A stretch of 38,703 nucleotides of DNA from Hyphomicrobiales bacterium (GTDB lineage: Bacteria; Pseudomonadota; Alphaproteobacteria; Rhizobiales; UBA4765): the NCBI GenBank assembly GCA_021732205.1, contig JAKFVK010000254.1, positions 1-38,703 on the forward strand, in the 5' to 3' direction. The notes under the pieces were generated by a model. It was not told the origin of the DNA. It made no database searches and saw only the letters and a list, made by a program, of their open reading frames with translations. The position numbers and the translations under genes are program-made. Shown here piece by piece: positions 38,547 to 38,703 of the stretch. Each line of letters opens with the position of its first letter. Position 1 is the first letter of the stretch.

Positions 38547-38703
38547 GGTCACAGGTATCGTGCCCTTCGAACTAGGTGTTTGATCCCGGGCTTTGATGGT
38601 GCAATCTTTTCCTTGGAATGGAGGGAAGCACTATGGGCCAGATTTTACACGGCAGCGCCACCACGACAGAGGCAATCCGTAGAGCAATACAGAATAGTGA
38701 AGA
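38532..38703 (+). mobile_element. Left part of an IS481-type insertion sequence
   Basis: The first codons of a transposase start at 38633. IS481-family ends usually begin with TGT, and TGTTGCAGTCTGATGC at 38532 is a candidate terminal sequence about 100 bases before the start. The right end is outside the window, so the terminal repeat cannot be confirmed. Confidence 0.35.
38633..38703 (+). CDS. IS481-family transposase, N-terminal start only
   Basis: ATG 38633 follows GGAGGGAAGCACT, a strong ribosome-binding site. The 23 visible codons read GQILHGSATTTEAIRRAIQ and then NSE, the well-known beginning of IS481-family DDE transposases, in which a helix-turn-helix region follows. The gene continues past the window end. 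It belongs to the accessory region behind guaA. Confidence 0.75.
   Translation, partial: MGQILHGSATTTEAIRRAIQNSE

Larger units (their letters stand above)
38329..38632. other. Region between the AlpA gene and the transposase start
   Basis: About 300 bases with no supported gene. It contains the AlpA upstream palindrome, the inverted repeat at 38522-38546 and the presumed insertion-sequence end. The open frame upstream of the AlpA start on the minus strand (to 38499) shows no domain. Confidence 0.5.

Overview
The window looks like chromosomal DNA from an alphaproteobacterium of the order Hyphomicrobiales (Rhizobiales). The grounds are the GC-rich, GCC/GGC-heavy codon use, the housekeeping run ppx-rlmE-guaB-SpoU methyltransferase-RsmB-like-guaA, the TRAP, TTT and NitT/TauT transporters, and an APS-type CysH. 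The genus cannot be fixed from the sequence alone. No CRISPR array or rRNA gene is visible. One tRNA, tRNA-Gln(CTG), is present.

Layout. Positions 1-4.7 kb hold the end of a DsbA-family isomerase-like gene, a small exported protein of unknown function, a complete NitT/TauT-type ABC importer (binding protein, permease, ATPase) and a membrane protein with a histidine-rich tail. Positions 4.75-13.2 kb form a divergent catabolic block. On the minus strand are a TRAP transporter (DctP plus a fused DctQM) and a short-chain dehydrogenase. On the plus strand is a tightly overlapping operon of thiolase, acyl-CoA ligase, a tandem PPC/DUF296 protein and a second dehydrogenase. The simplest reading is uptake of an organic acid, CoA activation, oxidation and thiolytic cleavage, with the PPC protein as the unknown component. 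Positions 13.2-16.4 kb carry a tctCBA tricarboxylate-type transporter with a perfect 12-bp stem between tctC and tctB.

Positions 16.4-17.5 kb are gene-poor and patchy: a 20-bp tandem repeat, an AAC(3)-I-like aminoglycoside acetyltransferase gene and a possible phage-gene remnant. Positions 17.5-24.7 kb are one minus-strand sulfate operon, cysH-cysD-cysN-sbp-cysT-cysW-cysA, covering import, activation to APS and reduction to sulfite. Its CysN carries an unusual C-terminal membrane domain resembling DUF2061. After tRNA-Gln, positions 25.3-36.4 kb hold the housekeeping run, interrupted by two tandem chemoreceptor paralogues of identical length between the RsmB-like gene and guaA.

From 36.4 kb to the end is the edge of an integrated element. 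A tyrosine integrase lies just downstream of guaA, whose 3' end is a known island insertion site. It is preceded by repeated TGACGGTAT motifs, followed by a convergent AlpA-type regulator, and the window ends in the first codons of an IS481-type transposase. The strongest candidates for new biology are the tandem-PPC catabolic block, the CysN membrane fusion, the chromosomal AAC(3)-I homologue and the repeat-rich attachment region beside guaA.
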